Notes: generated by a model not told the origin, from the letters alone. A stretch of 64,000 bases of DNA from Azotobacter chroococcum (GCF_004339665.1 NZ_SMMU01000005.1:124001-188000), one strand, 5' to 3'; counted from the stretch's first letter, positions 29,008 through 40,159 are shown. Program-made: numbers and translations.

Positions 29008-30417
29008 TCACAGCGGCTTGCCGCGGTTGCCGTGCTGGCCGACGAAGGCCTGTACCGCCTTGAGGTCGTTGGGCAGCACGGTGCAGCGCTCTGCGCGCTG
29101 GAACAGGTCGGCCAGGTGTGCCGGCAGCTGCGGAGCTGCGCCGATGCCGGCCTTCTCCACCGCTTCCGGGAACTTGACCGGATGGGCGGTGCCGAGGATC
29201 ACCATCGGCAGGGCCAGGCTGCGGCGGCATTCGCGGGCGGCCTTGACGCCGATCGCGGTGTGCGGGTCGAGCAGATAGCCGGTCTCGCCGTGCACCTCGG
29301 CGATGGTGGCGCAGGTGCCTTCGTCATCCACCGCCAGCGAGTCGAACAGGCGGCGCGCCTCGGTCCAGCGCTCGTCCTCCACCGTCAGCTTGCCGGTGGC
29401 CTTGAAGCTGTCCATCAGCGCGCTCACGGCGGCGCCGTTGCGGCCGTGCAGATCGAACAGCAGGCGCTCGAAGTTGGATGACACCATGATGTCCATCGAC
29501 GGCGACAGCGACGGGTGCAGGGTGTCCTTGTCGTAGCGGTTGCCGGACATGAAGCGGTGCAGGATGTCGTTGCGGTTGGTGGCGACGATCAGCTGGTTGA
29601 CCGGCAGGCCCATGTTGCGCGCCAGATAGCCGGCGAAGATGTCGCCGAAGTTGCCGGTCGGCACCGAGAAGGCCACCGAGCGGTGCGGCGCGCCGAGCTG
29701 CAGGGCGGCGTGGAAGTAGTAGACGATCTGGGCCATGATCCGCGCCCAGTTGATCGAGTTGACCGCCACCAGCCGGGTGCCCTTGAGGAAGCCCTGGTCG
29801 GCGAAGCTGGCCTTGACCATCTCCTGGCAGTCGTCGAAGTTGCCTTCGATGGCGATGTTGTGGATGTTGTCGCCGAGGATGGTGGTCATCTGCCGGCGCT
29901 GCACCTCGGACACGCGGTTGTGCGGGTGCATGATGAAGATGTCGACGTTGTCGCAGGCCTTGCAGCCTTCGATGGCGGCCGAGCCGGTGTCGCCGGAGGT
30001 GGCGCCCATGATCACCACGCGCTCGTTGCGCCTGGTCAGCACGTGGTCGAGCAGGCGGCCGAGCAGCTGCAGGGCGAAGTCCTTGAACGCCAGGGTCGGT
30101 CCCTGGAACAGCTCGAGCACCCACTCGTTGGCGCCCAGCTGGGTCAGCGGGGCGACCGCCTTGTGGGCGAACACGCCGTAGGTTTCTTCCAGAATCCGCT
30201 TGAAGTCGGCGTCCGCGATGCTGCCGGCGACGAACGGGCGCATCACACGGAAGGCCAGCTCGTGGTACGGCAGGCCGGACCAGGAGGCGATTTCCTCGAC
30301 GGTGAAGCGCGGCAGGTTTTCCGGCACGTAGAGACCGCCGTCGCTGGCGAGGCCGGCCAGCAGCACGTCTTCGAAATTCAGGGCCGGCGCCTGGCCGCGG
30401 GTGCTGATGTAGCGCAT
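29008..30417 (-). CDS. thrC: threonine synthase
   Basis: 469-residue PLP enzyme that converts O-phosphohomoserine to threonine. The PLP lysine is in LAFKDFALQ (about residue 110). GATSGDTGSAA binds the cofactor phosphate, and PTGNFGDIFAGYLA follows. The opening MRYISTRG is the family N-terminus, so the start at 30417 is firm. It lies 85 bases downstream of hom on the same strand and shares its terminator, forming the homoserine-to-threonine branch without thrB nearby, as is normal in pseudomonads. Confidence 0.97.
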   Translation of the reverse strand: MRYISTRGQAPALNFEDVLLAGLASDGGLYVPENLPRFTVEEIASWSGLPYHELAFRVMRPFVAGSIADADFKRILEETYGVFAHKAVAPLTQLGANEWVLELFQGPTLAFKDFALQLLGRLLDHVLTRRNERVVIMGATSGDTGSAAIEGCKACDNVDIFIMHPHNRVSEVQRRQMTTILGDNIHNIAIEGNFDDCQEMVKASFADQGFLKGTRLVAVNSINWARIMAQIVYYFHAALQLGAPHRSVAFSVPTGNFGDIFAGYLARNMGLPVNQLIVATNRNDILHRFMSGNRYDKDTLHPSLSPSMDIMVSSNFERLLFDLHGRNGAAVSALMDSFKATGKLTVEDERWTEARRLFDSLAVDDEGTCATIAEVHGETGYLLDPHTAIGVKAARECRRSLALPMVILGTAHPVKFPEAVEKAGIGAAPQLPAHLADLFQRAERCTVLPNDLKAVQAFVGQHGNRGKPL

Positions 30418-30502
30418 GTGTGCAAACCTTCGGTTCGGGCCGCAGGCCCCAGGCCGCAGCGACGTGGGCACTGGCGGCGGGCGGCGGGCGGCTTGTAGCG
30501 GA

Positions 30503-31807
30503 TTAGTTGAGCTGTTCGACGCGGATGCGGACGACCTTGCCGACCACGCCCTCGAGCGCCTCCATGGCAGCGATGGCCTCGTCGATGCAACGCTCCCGGA
30601 CCCGGTGGGTGACCAGGATCATCGGCACCAGGCCGTCGTGCTCCTCGGCTTCCTTCTGCATGATGGATTCGATGTTGATGCCGCGCTCGGAGAGGATGCT
30701 CGCCACCTGGGCCAGCACGCCCGGATGGTCCTTGGCCTGGATGCGCAGGTAGTAGGCACTCTCGCAGGCGGCAATCGGCAGGATCGGGTGGGCGGACAGC
30801 GCATCGGGCTGGAAGGCCAGGTGCGGCACGCGGTTCTCCGGGTCGGAGGTCATGGCGCGAACCACGTCCACCAGATCGGCCACCACCGCCGAGGCGGTCG
30901 GCTCCATACCGGCGCCGGCGCCGCAGAACAGGGTCGAACCGACCGCGTCGCCGTTGACCATCACCGCGTTCATCACGCCGTTGACGTTGGCGATCAGGCG
31001 TTCGGCGGGGATCAGTGTCGGATGCACGCGCAGCTCGAAGCCCTCGCTGGTGCGCCGGGCGATGCCCAGATGCTTGATGCGATAGCCCAGCGCCTCGGCA
31101 TAGTTGACGTCGGCGCTGGTCAGCCTGGAGATGCCTTCGGTGTAGGCCTTGTCGAACTGCAGCGGGATGCCGAAGGCGATCGAGGCGAGGATGGTCAGCT
31201 TGTGGGCGGCATCGATGCCTTCCACGTCGAAGGTCGGATCGGCCTCGGCATAACCCAGCGCCTGGGCTTCCTTGAGCACGTCGGCAAAGGCCCGGCCCTT
31301 CTCGCGCATTTCGCTGAGGATGAAGTTGCCGGTGCCGTTGATGATGCCGGCCACCCAGTTGATGCGGTTGCCGGCCAGCCCCTCGCGAATGGCCTTGATC
31401 ACCGGGATGCCGCCGGCCACCGCCGCCTCGAAGGCGACGATCACGCCCTTCTCGCGGGCCTTGGCGAAGATCTCGTCGCCATGCACGGCGATCAGCGCCT
31501 TGTTCGCGGTGACCACGTGCTTGCCATTGTCGATGGCCTTGAGCACCAGCTCGCGGGCCAGGCCGCAACCACCGATCAGCTCGACGACGACCTCGATCTG
31601 CGGATTGTCGACCAGCTCGAAAACATCGGCGGCGATGGGGGTGCCGGCGATATCGCATTTCGGGTTGGCGCTGCGCATGGCGATCTGGGCAATCTCGATT
31701 TCGCGCCCGGCACGGCGGGCGATCTCCTCAGCATTGCGTTTGAGCACATTGAAGGTGCCGCCACCGACGGTACCCAGTCCACAGATGCCTACTTTGACCG
31801 GTTTCAC
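30503..31807 (-). CDS. hom: homoserine dehydrogenase
   Basis: 434 residues. The NAD(P)-binding Rossmann GLGTVGGGT (about 10-18) is followed by the catalytic core (VVTANKALIA, GTGNFIL, YAEADPTFDVEG) and a C-terminal ACT domain (YYLRIQAKDHPGVLAQVASIL) that senses threonine. It reduces aspartate semialdehyde to homoserine. A GTG start at 31807 follows GGGGAG at good spacing and yields the conserved VKPVKVGICGLG opening; an upstream ATG at 31822 has its site too close. It is downstream of dsbC and upstream of thrC. Confidence 0.96.
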   Translation of the reverse strand: MKPVKVGICGLGTVGGGTFNVLKRNAEEIARRAGREIEIAQIAMRSANPKCDIAGTPIAADVFELVDNPQIEVVVELIGGCGLARELVLKAIDNGKHVVTANKALIAVHGDEIFAKAREKGVIVAFEAAVAGGIPVIKAIREGLAGNRINWVAGIINGTGNFILSEMREKGRAFADVLKEAQALGYAEADPTFDVEGIDAAHKLTILASIAFGIPLQFDKAYTEGISRLTSADVNYAEALGYRIKHLGIARRTSEGFELRVHPTLIPAERLIANVNGVMNAVMVNGDAVGSTLFCGAGAGMEPTASAVVADLVDVVRAMTSDPENRVPHLAFQPDALSAHPILPIAACESAYYLRIQAKDHPGVLAQVASILSERGINIESIMQKEAEEHDGLVPMILVTHRVRERCIDEAIAAMEALEGVVGKVVRIRVEQLN

Positions 31808-31953
31808 GCTGAAACTCCCCATCCTCACCGCAGAAAACGACCGGGCATGCCCCGGGCGCAGAGAAAAGAGCCGCACATTACGAAGCACTCAGCCTTTAGT
31901 CAATTGGCGCACCGCCCGCAGGGCGCCGGCGGCGCGACCCGACGGCTGCACGG

Positions 31954-32688
31954 TCAGTTGGTCGCCTGGGCGGCCAGCGCCTGCTTGGCCAGTTGCGGCG
32001 CCGGCTGGTAGCCTGGGATCATCTGCCCGTTGGCCAGCACCACGGCGGGGGTGCCCTGCACGCCGACCATCTGGCCCAGCTCGAACTGCCTGGCGACCGG
32101 GTTGTCGCAGGTGGCCGCCGGCACCTTCTCGCGCGCCTTGGCCTTGTTCATCGCCGCCTGGCGGTCCTTGGCGCACCAGACGCTGACCAGGTCCCCATAG
32201 CCATGGGAGCCGACGCCCTGGCGCGGGAAGGCCACGTAGCGCACCTCGACACCGAGCCGGTTAAGCTCCGGCACCTCGCTGTGCAGCTTCTGGCAGTAGC
32301 CACAGTCGGTGTCGGTGAAGACGGTGATGTGGGTCTTCGGCTCCTTGGGCGCGAAGATCACCATCTCGCTGGCCGGAATGCCATTGATGGTCTTCGCCAC
32401 GGCCTGGCTTTCCGCCTTCTCGGTGAGGTTGAGCGGCTTGCCGCCCTTGAGCTGATACAGGTAGCCCTGCATGACGAACTGACCATCGGCACTGGCATAG
32501 AGCATCCGCCCACCCTTCAACTGGACCTGGTAGAGCCCTGCCATCGGACTTTCGGCAATGGACTCGATCGGCAGCCCCGGCTGCATCTGCTGCAGGGCCT
32601 TGCGAATGGCCTGGTCGGGATCGGCAGCCAGGGCCAGAGTGCTTGCCAGGCCGAGCGCCGCGACGGCGAAAAGGGAGGAAACGCGCAT
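31954..32688 (-). CDS. dsbC: thiol:disulfide interchange protein DsbC
   Basis: 244-residue periplasmic disulfide isomerase. The signal peptide (MRVSSLFAVAALGLASTLALA) precedes an N-terminal dimerisation domain (about 25-85) and a thioredoxin domain with active site CGYC in TDTDCGYCQKLH. A second Cys pair (WCAKD and TCDNP) is the structural disulfide. The cis-proline is in VQGTPAVV. It corrects wrong disulfides in secreted proteins and is kept reduced by DsbD. It sits between xerD and hom in the same direction. Confidence 0.95.
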   Translation of the reverse strand: MRVSSLFAVAALGLASTLALAADPDQAIRKALQQMQPGLPIESIAESPMAGLYQVQLKGGRMLYASADGQFVMQGYLYQLKGGKPLNLTEKAESQAVAKTINGIPASEMVIFAPKEPKTHITVFTDTDCGYCQKLHSEVPELNRLGVEVRYVAFPRQGVGSHGYGDLVSVWCAKDRQAAMNKAKAREKVPAATCDNPVARQFELGQMVGVQGTPAVVLANGQMIPGYQPAPQLAKQALAAQATN

Positions 32689-32760
32689 GGATACTCCGGA
32701 GGGATGGGATGGTGCGAATGGGCAGAGCCTATCACAGGCGGGACACGCCGAACGGTCTAT

Positions 32761-33657
32761 TCAGCCGCGTGGATGATGCCGCGCGTGCAGCTCCTGCAGG
32801 CGTGCCCGGGCGATGTGAGTGTAGATCTGGGTGGTCGACAGGTCGCTGTGGCCGAGGAGCATCTGCACCACGCGCAGGTCGGCGCCGTGGTTGAGCAGAT
32901 GGGTAGCGAAGGCATGGCGCAGGGTGTGCGGCGACAGGCTCTTGTCGATCCCCGCCACCCGGGCGTGATGCTTGATGCGGTGCCAGAAGGTCTGCCGGGT
33001 CATCTGCTCGCCGCGCAGGCTGGGAAAGAGCACGTCGCTCGGCCGGCCACCCAGCAACAGCGACCGGCCCTCGGCCAGATAGCGCTCGAGCCAGACGATG
33101 GCCTCCTCACCCAGCGGCACCAGGCGCTCCTTGCTGCCCTTGCCGAACACCCGCACCACGCCCTGGCGCAGGTTCAGTTGCTCCAGGCGCAGGCCGACCA
33201 GCTCGCTGACGCGCAGGCCGCAGGCATACAGCACCTCGAGCATGGCCCGGTCGCGCAGGCCGAGCGGGTCGTCGCTTTCCGGAGCAGCCAGCAGCGCCTC
33301 GACATCGGTTTCGGAGAGGGACTTGGGCAGGGGACGGCCCAGTTGCGGCAGATCCACCTGCAGGGTCGGATCGCTGGCGATCACCCCCTCGCGCAGCAGG
33401 TAGCGGAAGAAGCCGCGCAGACCGGAGAGGAAGCGCGCCGTGGAGCGGGCCTTGTAACCGGCATCGACCCGCCAGGCCAGATGATCGAGGATCAGCTCGC
33501 GCCCCACCCCGATCAGTTCCAGACCGCGCTCGCGCAGCCAGCCGTTGAACAGCTCGAGGTCGCTGCGATAGGCCGCCCGGGTATGCGCCGACAGGCCCTT
33601 CTCCAGCCAGAGGACCTCGAGAAAACGCTCGATCTGTGGATGCTCGACGGCGGTCAT
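32761..33657 (-). CDS. xerD: site-specific tyrosine recombinase XerD
   Basis: 298 residues, exactly the usual XerD length. With XerC it resolves chromosome dimers at dif. The N-terminal SAM-like domain is followed by the catalytic domain with the full set: Arg in ACGLRVSEL, Lys in GKGSKERLVPL, His and Arg in HTLRHAFATHLL, His in LGHSDLSTTQIYTHI and the nucleophilic Tyr in the same segment. The start at 33657 (MTAVEHPQI) drops a 23-residue extension that is only shadow of the intergenic region. dsbC follows 72 bases downstream. Confidence 0.97.
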   Translation of the reverse strand: MTAVEHPQIERFLEVLWLEKGLSAHTRAAYRSDLELFNGWLRERGLELIGVGRELILDHLAWRVDAGYKARSTARFLSGLRGFFRYLLREGVIASDPTLQVDLPQLGRPLPKSLSETDVEALLAAPESDDPLGLRDRAMLEVLYACGLRVSELVGLRLEQLNLRQGVVRVFGKGSKERLVPLGEEAIVWLERYLAEGRSLLLGGRPSDVLFPSLRGEQMTRQTFWHRIKHHARVAGIDKSLSPHTLRHAFATHLLNHGADLRVVQMLLGHSDLSTTQIYTHIARARLQELHARHHPRG

Positions 33658-33726
33658 GCTGCTCCTTGCCAACAAGACGGACAGAGAAGAGCCGCCAGCG
33701 GCGGCCCGCTGGCAGCGGCAGTCCAA

Positions 33727-34158
33727 TCAGGCTGCCTCGTCCTTTTCCATGGGGAAATCGGGCAGTATCGCCCGCGGCCGCCTGTCCTCGTCGATGGCGA
33801 CGAAGCTGAAGACGCCGGTGATCGCCTTCTTGCGGCTGCCGCAACACATGCCTTCGACGAAGATCTCTCCCTCGACCTTGCAACTGGTGTTGCCGACCTT
33901 CACCACCCGACCGACCCGTTCGACGATTGAGCCGCCTGGAATCGGATGCTTGAAATCGACCCGGTCCGAAGAGACCGTGACGGGCGGCAGACGGCGGAAG
34001 CGCGTCGCGGGGATGAACGAGATTTCGTCCATCCAGCCCAGCGCGGTGCCGCCGAACAGGGTGTTGTGGTGGTTAGTGGTGAACGGAAAGACCACTTTGG
34101 TGATGCGGGTTTCGGATGACGCGATCCGACGCTGGATTTCTTGCTCTCTAGGGGTCAT
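33727..34158 (-). CDS. acyl-CoA thioesterase, hotdog fold (YciA-like)
   Basis: 143 residues. The hotdog domain has the pattern TNHHNTLFGGTALGWMDEISFIPATR, whose Asn/Asp and Gly residues form the catalytic site in YciA-type enzymes. A second strand block (DFKHPIPGGSIVERVGRVVKVGNTS) and the short C-terminal tail complete the family. It should hydrolyse medium- or broad-range acyl-CoA to free acid. The start at 34158 matches the family start; it ends 69 bases upstream of xerD, so they may be co-transcribed. Confidence 0.87.
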   Translation of the reverse strand: MTPREQEIQRRIASSETRITKVVFPFTTNHHNTLFGGTALGWMDEISFIPATRFRRLPPVTVSSDRVDFKHPIPGGSIVERVGRVVKVGNTSCKVEGEIFVEGMCCGSRKKAITGVFSFVAIDEDRRPRAILPDFPMEKDEAA

Positions 34159-34256
34159 GCCACTACTTCCTGATAAAAATAGGTGGCTGCCACTGGCGGG
34201 ATGTTGCCTTTGTGCGCGGCAAGGCAGGACTACGTGCCACACAACGCCGCACAAAC

Positions 34257-34284
34257 GAAAAAGCAGCCTTTCGGCTGCTTTTTC
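34257..34284 (-). terminator. terminator of the rpsP-rimM-trmD-rplS operon
   Basis: Perfect 12-bp stem (34257-34268 with 34273-34284) around TTTC, with A- and T-rich outer arms giving a T run on either strand. It lies 17 bases after the rplS stop. Confidence 0.9.
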
Positions 34285-34301
34285 GAGGTGAAAAGCGCTG
34301 A

Positions 34302-34652
34302 TCAGGAGAGCTTTTCCTTGATACGTGCCGCTTTGCCGGACAGGTCGCGAAGATAATACAGCTTGGCCTTGCGCACGTCACCGCGACGCTTGACGGAAAT
34401 GCTGTCGACCAGCGGGCTGTAGGTCTGGAAGGTACGCTCGACGCCCACACCGCTGGAGATCTTGCGCACGGTGAAGGCGCTGTTCAGGCCGCGGTTGCGC
34501 TTGCCGATGACCACGCCCTCGAAAGCCTGCAGACGCTGGCGCTCGCCTTCCTTCACCTTAACCTGCACGATCACGGTATCGCCCGGGGCGAAGGCCGGAA
34601 TCTCTTTGCTCATCTGCTCGGCTTCGAGCTGCTGAATGATCTTGTTGGTCAT
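34302..34652 (-). CDS. rplS: 50S ribosomal protein L19
   Basis: 116 residues, the standard length. L19 sits at the 30S-50S interface. Conserved segments are [46 protein letters not shown] and the basic end [19 protein letters not shown]. It is the last gene of the rpsP operon, 42 bases after trmD, and ends just before the strong terminator at 34257. Confidence 0.98.
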   Translation of the reverse strand: MTNKIIQQLEAEQMSKEIPAFAPGDTVIVQVKVKEGERQRLQAFEGVVIGKRNRGLNSAFTVRKISSGVGVERTFQTYSPLVDSISVKRRGDVRKAKLYYLRDLSGKAARIKEKLS

Positions 34653-34694
34653 CTGAGTGCTCCTGAGACAGACCCCTGGCCTGCCATCGATACG

Positions 34695-35438
34695 TCAACT
34701 ATCGTCCCGCTGGCGAAGGTATTCCGCCAACAGCTTTTGCTCTTCTCCAGAAAGCGAGCGGCTATCCAGAAGATCGGCACGGCGCTCCCAGGTCCGCCCA
34801 AGGGACTGCTGCAAGCGCCAGCGCCGGATGTGCTCGTGATTGCCGCTGAGCAGCACCTCAGGAACACCTTTACCCTCATACACCTCCGGTCGGGTGTAGT
34901 GCGGGCAGTCGAGCAGGCCGTCGGTGAACGAGTCCTCCTCGGCTGAATCGGAATGCCCCAGCGCACCGGGCAACAACCGCGTAACCGCATCGATCAGCAC
35001 CATGGCCGGCAGCTCGCCGCCGGACAGGACGTAGTCGCCGATCGACCATTCCTCATCCACGTGCGCTTCGATGAAGCGCTCGTCGATGCCCTCGTAACGA
35101 CCAGCGATGAGGATCAGAGCCTCCTCCCGCGCCAGCTCGCGCACCGCCTGCTGCTTCAGCTGGCGGCCCTGCGGCGACAGGTAGATCACCTTCGCCCGCC
35201 CCCCGACGGCCTCCCTGGCAGCAGCCAGCGCACGCTCCAGGGGTTGAATCTTCATGACCATGCCCGGGCCGCCGCCGAACGGACGATCATCCACCGTCTG
35301 GTGGCGGTCCTCCGTGAAGCTCCGGGGATTCCAGCAGTTGAGCCTGAGCAGCCCTTGCTTGACCGCGCGGCTGGTTATGCCGAAATCACGGATGGCGGCA
35401 AACATCTCCGGAAAGATGCTGATGACTTCGACTTGCAT
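34695..35438 (-). CDS. trmD: tRNA (guanine37-N1)-methyltransferase
   Basis: 247-residue SPOUT enzyme that makes m1G37 in tRNAs and so prevents frameshifting. The knotted SAM site is visible in [24 protein letters not shown] and [13 protein letters not shown] (about residues 85-145). The conserved [13 protein letters not shown] precedes it. The C-terminal domain has [12 protein letters not shown]. The start follows the rimM stop by two bases. The gene order rpsP-rimM-trmD-rplS is universal in gammaproteobacteria. Confidence 0.98.
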   Translation of the reverse strand: MQVEVISIFPEMFAAIRDFGITSRAVKQGLLRLNCWNPRSFTEDRHQTVDDRPFGGGPGMVMKIQPLERALAAAREAVGGRAKVIYLSPQGRQLKQQAVRELAREEALILIAGRYEGIDERFIEAHVDEEWSIGDYVLSGGELPAMVLIDAVTRLLPGALGHSDSAEEDSFTDGLLDCPHYTRPEVYEGKGVPEVLLSGNHEHIRRWRLQQSLGRTWERRADLLDSRSLSGEEQKLLAEYLRQRDDS

Positions 35439-35440
35439 GC

Positions 35441-35977
35441 TCAGAAATCCGCATCCCAGTCCACCTGCATCTCACCGGCGGCCAGATCCACCCGCAGCAC
35501 GCACTGCTCCGTATAGGGCAGCAGGCGCTCGCGATCATCCAGACTGCCAGCACAGGCCCTGACCACCAGCACATCGTTGGCGCCGGTTTCCAGCAGATGG
35601 TCGACCCTGCCGAGCAAGCGGCCCGCCTGGTCGATTACCCGCAAGCCTTCAAGCTGATGCCAGTAGTACTCGCCTTCATCCAGCCGGGGCAGCTGAGCGA
35701 GGGGAATGAGAATTTCGAAGTCCGCCAAGGCGCGCGCCTCGTCGCGATCATCGACCCCCCTCAGCTTGGCTACCAGGACCCTGCCCTGCAGGCGGCCCCC
35801 GACCAGCTCTGCCTGCCGCCACTCATCGCCGCGCCTGAGCGTCCAGCGACGATAGTCGAGCAGGTTGTCGATCGGATCGGTGAAGGAATAGACCTTCACT
35901 TCCCCGCGGACGCCGTGCACCGAAGTGATCTTGCCGAGAACGATCAGCTCATCGGCGGATGCAGGCGTCGTGTCCAT
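35441..35977 (-). CDS. rimM: 16S rRNA processing protein RimM
   Basis: 178 residues. The N-terminal RimM beta-barrel carries the family signature [21 protein letters not shown], and the C-terminal PRC barrel carries [12 protein letters not shown] and [14 protein letters not shown]. RimM assists maturation of the 30S head by binding S19. The start at 35977 ([11 protein letters not shown]) follows rpsP by seven bases; an upstream in-frame extension overlaps rpsP and was rejected. The last residues (WDADF) are close to the consensus end. Confidence 0.96.
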   Translation of the reverse strand: MDTTPASADELIVLGKITSVHGVRGEVKVYSFTDPIDNLLDYRRWTLRRGDEWRQAELVGGRLQGRVLVAKLRGVDDRDEARALADFEILIPLAQLPRLDEGEYYWHQLEGLRVIDQAGRLLGRVDHLLETGANDVLVVRACAGSLDDRERLLPYTEQCVLRVDLAAGEMQVDWDADF

Positions 35978-35984
35978 AGCGAAC

Positions 35985-36236
35985 TCAGGCAGTCGCCTTG
36001 GCCGCTTCCTTGAGCAGCTGGGCAACGCGCTCGGACGGCTGGGCGCCCTGGCTCAGCCAGTAGGTGGCACGCTCCTGATCCACGGACAGCTTGACTTCGG
36101 CACCCGAGGCGACCGGATTGAAGAAGCCGATGCGCTCGACGAAACGACCGTCGCGGGCGTTGCGGCTGTTGGTCACGGTCAGGTGGTAGAAGGGGCGCTT
36201 CTTGGAGCCGCCACGGGCAAGACGGATGGTTACCAT
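35985..36236 (-). CDS. rpsP: 30S ribosomal protein S16
   Basis: 83 residues. S16 is an early assembly protein of the 30S body. [30 protein letters not shown] is the family hallmark, split here only by codon usage typical of highly expressed genes. It is the first gene of the four-gene ribosomal/tRNA-modification operon. A candidate promoter lies at 36309-36337, giving a leader of about 65 bases. Confidence 0.98.
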   Translation of the reverse strand: MVTIRLARGGSKKRPFYHLTVTNSRNARDGRFVERIGFFNPVASGAEVKLSVDQERATYWLSQGAQPSERVAQLLKEAAKATA

Positions 36237-36308
36237 GTGAACATCGTTCCTGTAGTCGGTGCTGCAAAACCAGATTGCATACTGGGCTCATGGCCCGAAA
36301 GGCCGCAG

Positions 36309-36337
36309 ATTCTAAAGGTTATGCAGCGTTTTGCAAA
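36309..36337 (-). promoter_or_regulatory. candidate promoter of the rpsP operon
   Basis: Minus-strand TTTGCA (36332-36337) and TAGAAT (36309-36314), 17 bases apart, about 75 bases upstream of rpsP. The -10 matches five of six positions, the -35 four. Confidence 0.5.
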
Positions 36338-36427
36338 CGGCTTTTCACCAGACGGCCGACGAACCTCGCCCCGAACCGCCCAGGGCCCCAGGAACCGGCG
36401 GGGCAACCGGGCCGGCCAAACCGGCCA

Positions 36428-37804
<1,377 letters not shown>

Positions 37805-37858
37805 GCGCGTTCCTTTCGGGCTCTGAAGAGCCTGGGGTGGGCTTGCAGCGGGCCGACA

Positions 37859-37864
37859 ATTATA
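37859..37864 (-). promoter_or_regulatory. -10 element of the ffh promoter
   Basis: Minus-strand TATAAT, perfect consensus, 55 bases upstream of the ffh start. No good -35 is seen at 16-18 bases. Confidence 0.5.
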
Positions 37865-37960
37865 AACGAAGGCACTTGGAGCCGACACCGCTGGCGGTCT
37901 TTCGTGAGAAGCCCGTTATATGCCACACTCCGGGCTTTAGGACCTGCCAGACACGGACTC

Positions 37961-38761
37961 ATGCACCCACTGCTGCCCAGCCTCGCCGCCGCCGGTCTAT
38001 ACGCCTCCGCCACGCTCTACCAAGGCGTGCGCTTGGCCAGACGCAGCCTGCCGGACAAGCGCCTGCTGCTCCTGCTGGGCATCCTGGCCCTGATCGCCCA
38101 CGGCATCAGCCTGGTTCCGCAACTGCTGGGGCCGAACGGCCTGACCCTGCACTTCTTCAATGCCTCCAGCCTGGTTGCCGCCTCGGTGATCGCCCTGACC
38201 CTGCTCGCCAGCTGCTACATGCCGGTGGAGAACCTGTTGCTGCTGCTGCTGCCGCTGAGCGCACTCACCGTGCTGCTGGCCCAGTTCATGCCGGTCGGCA
38301 CCCTGCAGGGAATCGACGAGGACCCCGGGATTCTCGCCCATATCCTGCTGTCGATCCTCGCCTACGGCATGCTCACCATCGCCATGTTCCAGTCCCTGCT
38401 GCTGCTGTTGCAGGATCACCAGCTGAAGCACAAGCATCCCTCCGGCCTGACCCGCAACTTCCCGCCGCTGCAGACCATGGAGAGCCTGCTGTTCAGCTTT
38501 CTCTGGGCCGGCTGGGGACTGCTCTCGCTGTCGCTGATCTCCGGCTGGCTGTTCCTCGACGACCTGTTCGCCCAGCATCTGGTGCACAAGACCCTGCTCG
38601 CCTGCCTGGCCTGGCTGGTCTTCGCCGCCCTGCTGGTCGGCCGCCACCGGCTCGGCTGGCGCGGGCACACGGCGATCCGCTGGACTCTGAGCGGCTTCTG
38701 CCTGCTCATGCTCGCCTACTTCGGCAGCAAGCTGGTCCGCGAATTCATCCTGCATGTCTAG
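37961..38761 (+). CDS. CcsA/YpjD-like cytochrome c assembly membrane protein
   Basis: 266 residues, eight hydrophobic helices, no signal peptide. It matches the YpjD/CcsA branch of the heme-handling protein family. The conserved tail region SLLFSFLWAGWGLLSLSLISGWLF resembles the WWD-related domain, and the HKTLLACLAWLVFA segment carries a His of the type that coordinates heme in CcsA. The second His is in DPGILAHILLSILAYG. The exact role (heme export or Ccs-type assembly) is not established for this branch. It is divergent from ffh and followed by the CNNM/CBS transporter 105 bases later. Confidence 0.82.
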   Translation: MHPLLPSLAAAGLYASATLYQGVRLARRSLPDKRLLLLLGILALIAHGISLVPQLLGPNGLTLHFFNASSLVAASVIALTLLASCYMPVENLLLLLLPLSALTVLLAQFMPVGTLQGIDEDPGILAHILLSILAYGMLTIAMFQSLLLLLQDHQLKHKHPSGLTRNFPPLQTMESLLFSFLWAGWGLLSLSLISGWLFLDDLFAQHLVHKTLLACLAWLVFAALLVGRHRLGWRGHTAIRWTLSGFCLLMLAYFGSKLVREFILHV

Positions 38762-38866
38762 CGCTCCATCCCGAAAGGCCGCCCGACGCAAGGGCAGTCC
38801 CAGCCAGCAGGCAGGCCGGCAGGAGGCATGCCTCGTCCACTCTCCCGCGCACACCCCGGACCACCC

Positions 38867-40153
38867 ATGGACGCCCTGCATCCCGGTTACCTGATCGGAC
38901 TGCTGATTTTTCTGCTGCTGTGCTCGGCGTTCTTCTCCAGCGCCGAAACAGGTCTGCTCAGCCTCAACCGCTATCGCCTGCGTCACCGCGCCAGTGAGGG
39001 GCATCGCGGCGCCCAGCGCGCCAATGCGCTCCTTAAACGTCCCGACCGCCTGCTCGGCACCATCCTGATCGGCAACAACTTCGTCAACATCCTCGCCTCC
39101 GCCATCGCCACCGTGCTGGCCACGCGCCTGTGGGGCGAGGCCGGCATCGCCATCGCCACCCTCGGCCTGACCCTCGCCCTGCTGATCTTCGGCGAGATCA
39201 CCCCCAAGACCCTGGCCGCCGTACGCCCGGAAATGGTGGCCTACCCTTTCAGTCTGCCGCTGGCACAGCTGCAGAAGATCCTCTACCCGCTGGTAGTCCT
39301 GCTCGGCTGGATCAGCAACGGTCTGCTCCGCCTGGTCGGCATCGCCCCGCACAGCCAGGGCAGCGAGAGCCTGACCAGCGAGGAGCTGCGCAGCATGCTC
39401 CACGAGTCCGGCGAAGCGCTGCCGTTGAACCGGCAGGGCATGCTGCTCGGGATCCTCGATCTGGAGAGGGTCAGCGTCAACGACATCATGATCCCGCGCA
39501 ACGAGGTCGTCGGCATCGATCTGGACGATACGCTGGAAGCCATCGTCGACCAGCTGCGCAGCACTTCGCACACACGCCTCCCGGTGTTCCGCGGAGACAT
39601 CAACCAGATCGAGGGCGTGGTGCACATGCGCCACATCGCCCGCCTGCTCACCCGGGACCAGTTGACCAAGGAGAATCTGCGCGAGGCCTGCCAGGAACCC
39701 TACTTCGTCCCGGAGAACACGCCGCTGGCCACCCAGTTGATCCATTTCCAGCAGCAGAAGCGGCGCATCGCCATAGTGGTCGACGAATACGGCGACGTGC
39801 AGGGCATCGTCACCCTCGAGGACATCCTGGAGGAGATCGTCGGCGAGTTCACCAACCGCGACAGCCTGCTCGGTCCGGACATCCAGCCGCAGGAAGACGG
39901 CGCCCAGATCATCGATGGCGCCGCCCACATACGCGAAGTGAACAAGGTGCTCGGCTGGCAGCTGCCGAGCGACGGCCCGCGGACCCTCAACGGACTGATC
40001 ACCGAAGCCCTGCAAAGCATGCCCGAGTGCGGGGTCTGCCTGAGCATCGGCGCCTATCGCCTGGAGATCCTCGAAACGACGGGGAACCGGGTGAAAAACG
40101 TGCGCATCTGGGAGGCCGAAGCGCAGCCTTCGTCGACACCGACGACCGAATGA
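38867..40153 (+). CDS. CNNM/CorC family transporter (HlyC/CorC, CBS domains)
   Basis: About 428 residues. An N-terminal DUF21 membrane domain with four helices has the motif FSSAETGLLSLNRYRL (about 22-37) and LIFGEITPKTLA. A pair of CBS domains (VNDIMIPRNEVVGIDLDD and RRIAIVVDEYGDVQGIVTLEDILEEIVGE) and a C-terminal CorC_HlyC domain (LGWQLPSDGPRTLNGLI) follow. Relatives bind adenine nucleotides and export or control Mg2+. The start is uncertain: an upstream ATG at 38828 has GGAGG too close, and 38867 (MDALHPGYL) fits the family start better. Confidence 0.88.
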   Translation: MDALHPGYLIGLLIFLLLCSAFFSSAETGLLSLNRYRLRHRASEGHRGAQRANALLKRPDRLLGTILIGNNFVNILASAIATVLATRLWGEAGIAIATLGLTLALLIFGEITPKTLAAVRPEMVAYPFSLPLAQLQKILYPLVVLLGWISNGLLRLVGIAPHSQGSESLTSEELRSMLHESGEALPLNRQGMLLGILDLERVSVNDIMIPRNEVVGIDLDDTLEAIVDQLRSTSHTRLPVFRGDINQIEGVVHMRHIARLLTRDQLTKENLREACQEPYFVPENTPLATQLIHFQQQKRRIAIVVDEYGDVQGIVTLEDILEEIVGEFTNRDSLLGPDIQPQEDGAQIIDGAAHIREVNKVLGWQLPSDGPRTLNGLITEALQSMPECGVCLSIGAYRLEILETTGNRVKNVRIWEAEAQPSSTPTTE

Positions 40154-40159
40154 CGGGAA

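Noticed and set aside
36410-36426. Short 6-bp hairpin after ffh
   Set aside because: The stem is short and has no T tract; I do not count it as a terminator.
38828-38866. Upstream start for the CNNM/CorC-like transporter
   Set aside because: The GGAGG is only one base from that ATG and the 13 extra residues do not resemble the family.
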